A stretch of 64,000 nt of DNA, taken from Hippopus hippopus. Taxonomy: Eukaryota; Mollusca; Bivalvia; Cardiida; Cardiidae. The notes under the pieces were generated by a model. That model searched no databases, was not told where the DNA came from, and saw nothing but the letters and a program-made list of their open reading frames with translations. The stretch is taken from contig OX328102.1 of the NCBI GenBank assembly GCA_946811185.2, forward strand, positions 49,825,619-49,889,618, written 5' to 3'. Position numbers and translations under genes: made by a program. Positions 63,899 through 64,000 of this stretch are shown in pieces (the first letter of the stretch is position 1; every line of letters begins with the position of its first letter).

Positions 63899-64000
63899 TC
63901 TGGATATGATATGGTTTCTGTTGACCTCAAAACTAATAAGAACTTCCTGAAGGGTTATGGCTCTTTTAGCAGTCAGGTTATCACTGAAATGAATACAGAA
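63899..64000 (+). CDS. Candidate internal exon running off the window (unrecognised)
   Basis: A pyrimidine tract ending ATTATTTGGCAG at 63898 is followed by 34 open codons to the last base, beginning SGYDMVSVDLKTNKNFLKGY. Codon use and lack of stops look coding, but no family is recognised and neither the start nor the 3' border is in the window. Confidence 0.4.

Overview
This looks like nuclear DNA of a bivalve mollusc. It is AT-rich and has introns, and it is saturated with tRNA-derived SINEs, palindromic MITEs and satellite-cored 'CACCTGAGC' elements of a type I associate with bivalve genomes. Two host genes with clear vertebrate counterparts are present: an intronless GPR27/85/173-type (SREB) receptor and KLHL12. 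No prokaryotic operon, rRNA gene, functional tRNA gene or CRISPR array is visible.

Layout. (1) 1-3130 is a cluster of very small intronless same-strand genes built like replication-dependent histone genes. TATA boxes sit 30 nt before TCATT-type cap sites (652/683 and 1181/1212), reading frames are short (46 and 119 codons), and 16-nt stem-loops with the histone NNNNNN-TTTC-NNNNNN form lie 19-44 nt after the stops. The 119-codon gene is followed by five 148-bp repeats, each with two more perfect stem-loops. The proteins are not recognisable histones; this is the most unusual part of the window. (2) 3130-17050 holds the SREB receptor (5676-6857) in repeat-filled DNA. (3) 17061-20243 is a decayed TTAA-flanked DNA transposon, probably Kolobok-like, with a THAP exon at one end and a converging acidic exon at the other. 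(4) 23901-39359 is KLHL12 on the + strand: 10 coding exons and a predicted 564 aa. Its introns are full of MITEs, SINEs and satellite-cored elements. Exon 9 has a duplicated start and splice acceptor, and intron 7 holds a relic of exon 7. (5) 39880-50000 is nested mobile DNA: a decayed DIRS-like ORF on the - strand split by two adjacent Helentron-like elements, one of them carrying a pogo-type transposon with a full-length reading frame. (6) 50708-60320 is a BEL/Pao retrotransposon on the - strand. It is broken by point lesions and by two DNA-transposon insertions in gag, and it carries an extra SGNH-hydrolase-like ORF before gag. (7) 60330-64000 holds short repeats, another satellite-cored element and a candidate exon running off the end.

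The host genes are not an operon and show no functional link. The transposon layers do record an order of events: the DIRS-like element was split by Helentron-like elements, one of which received pogo; BEL/Pao was hit by a Tc1-type element and by a 682-bp CAGGG-ended element.
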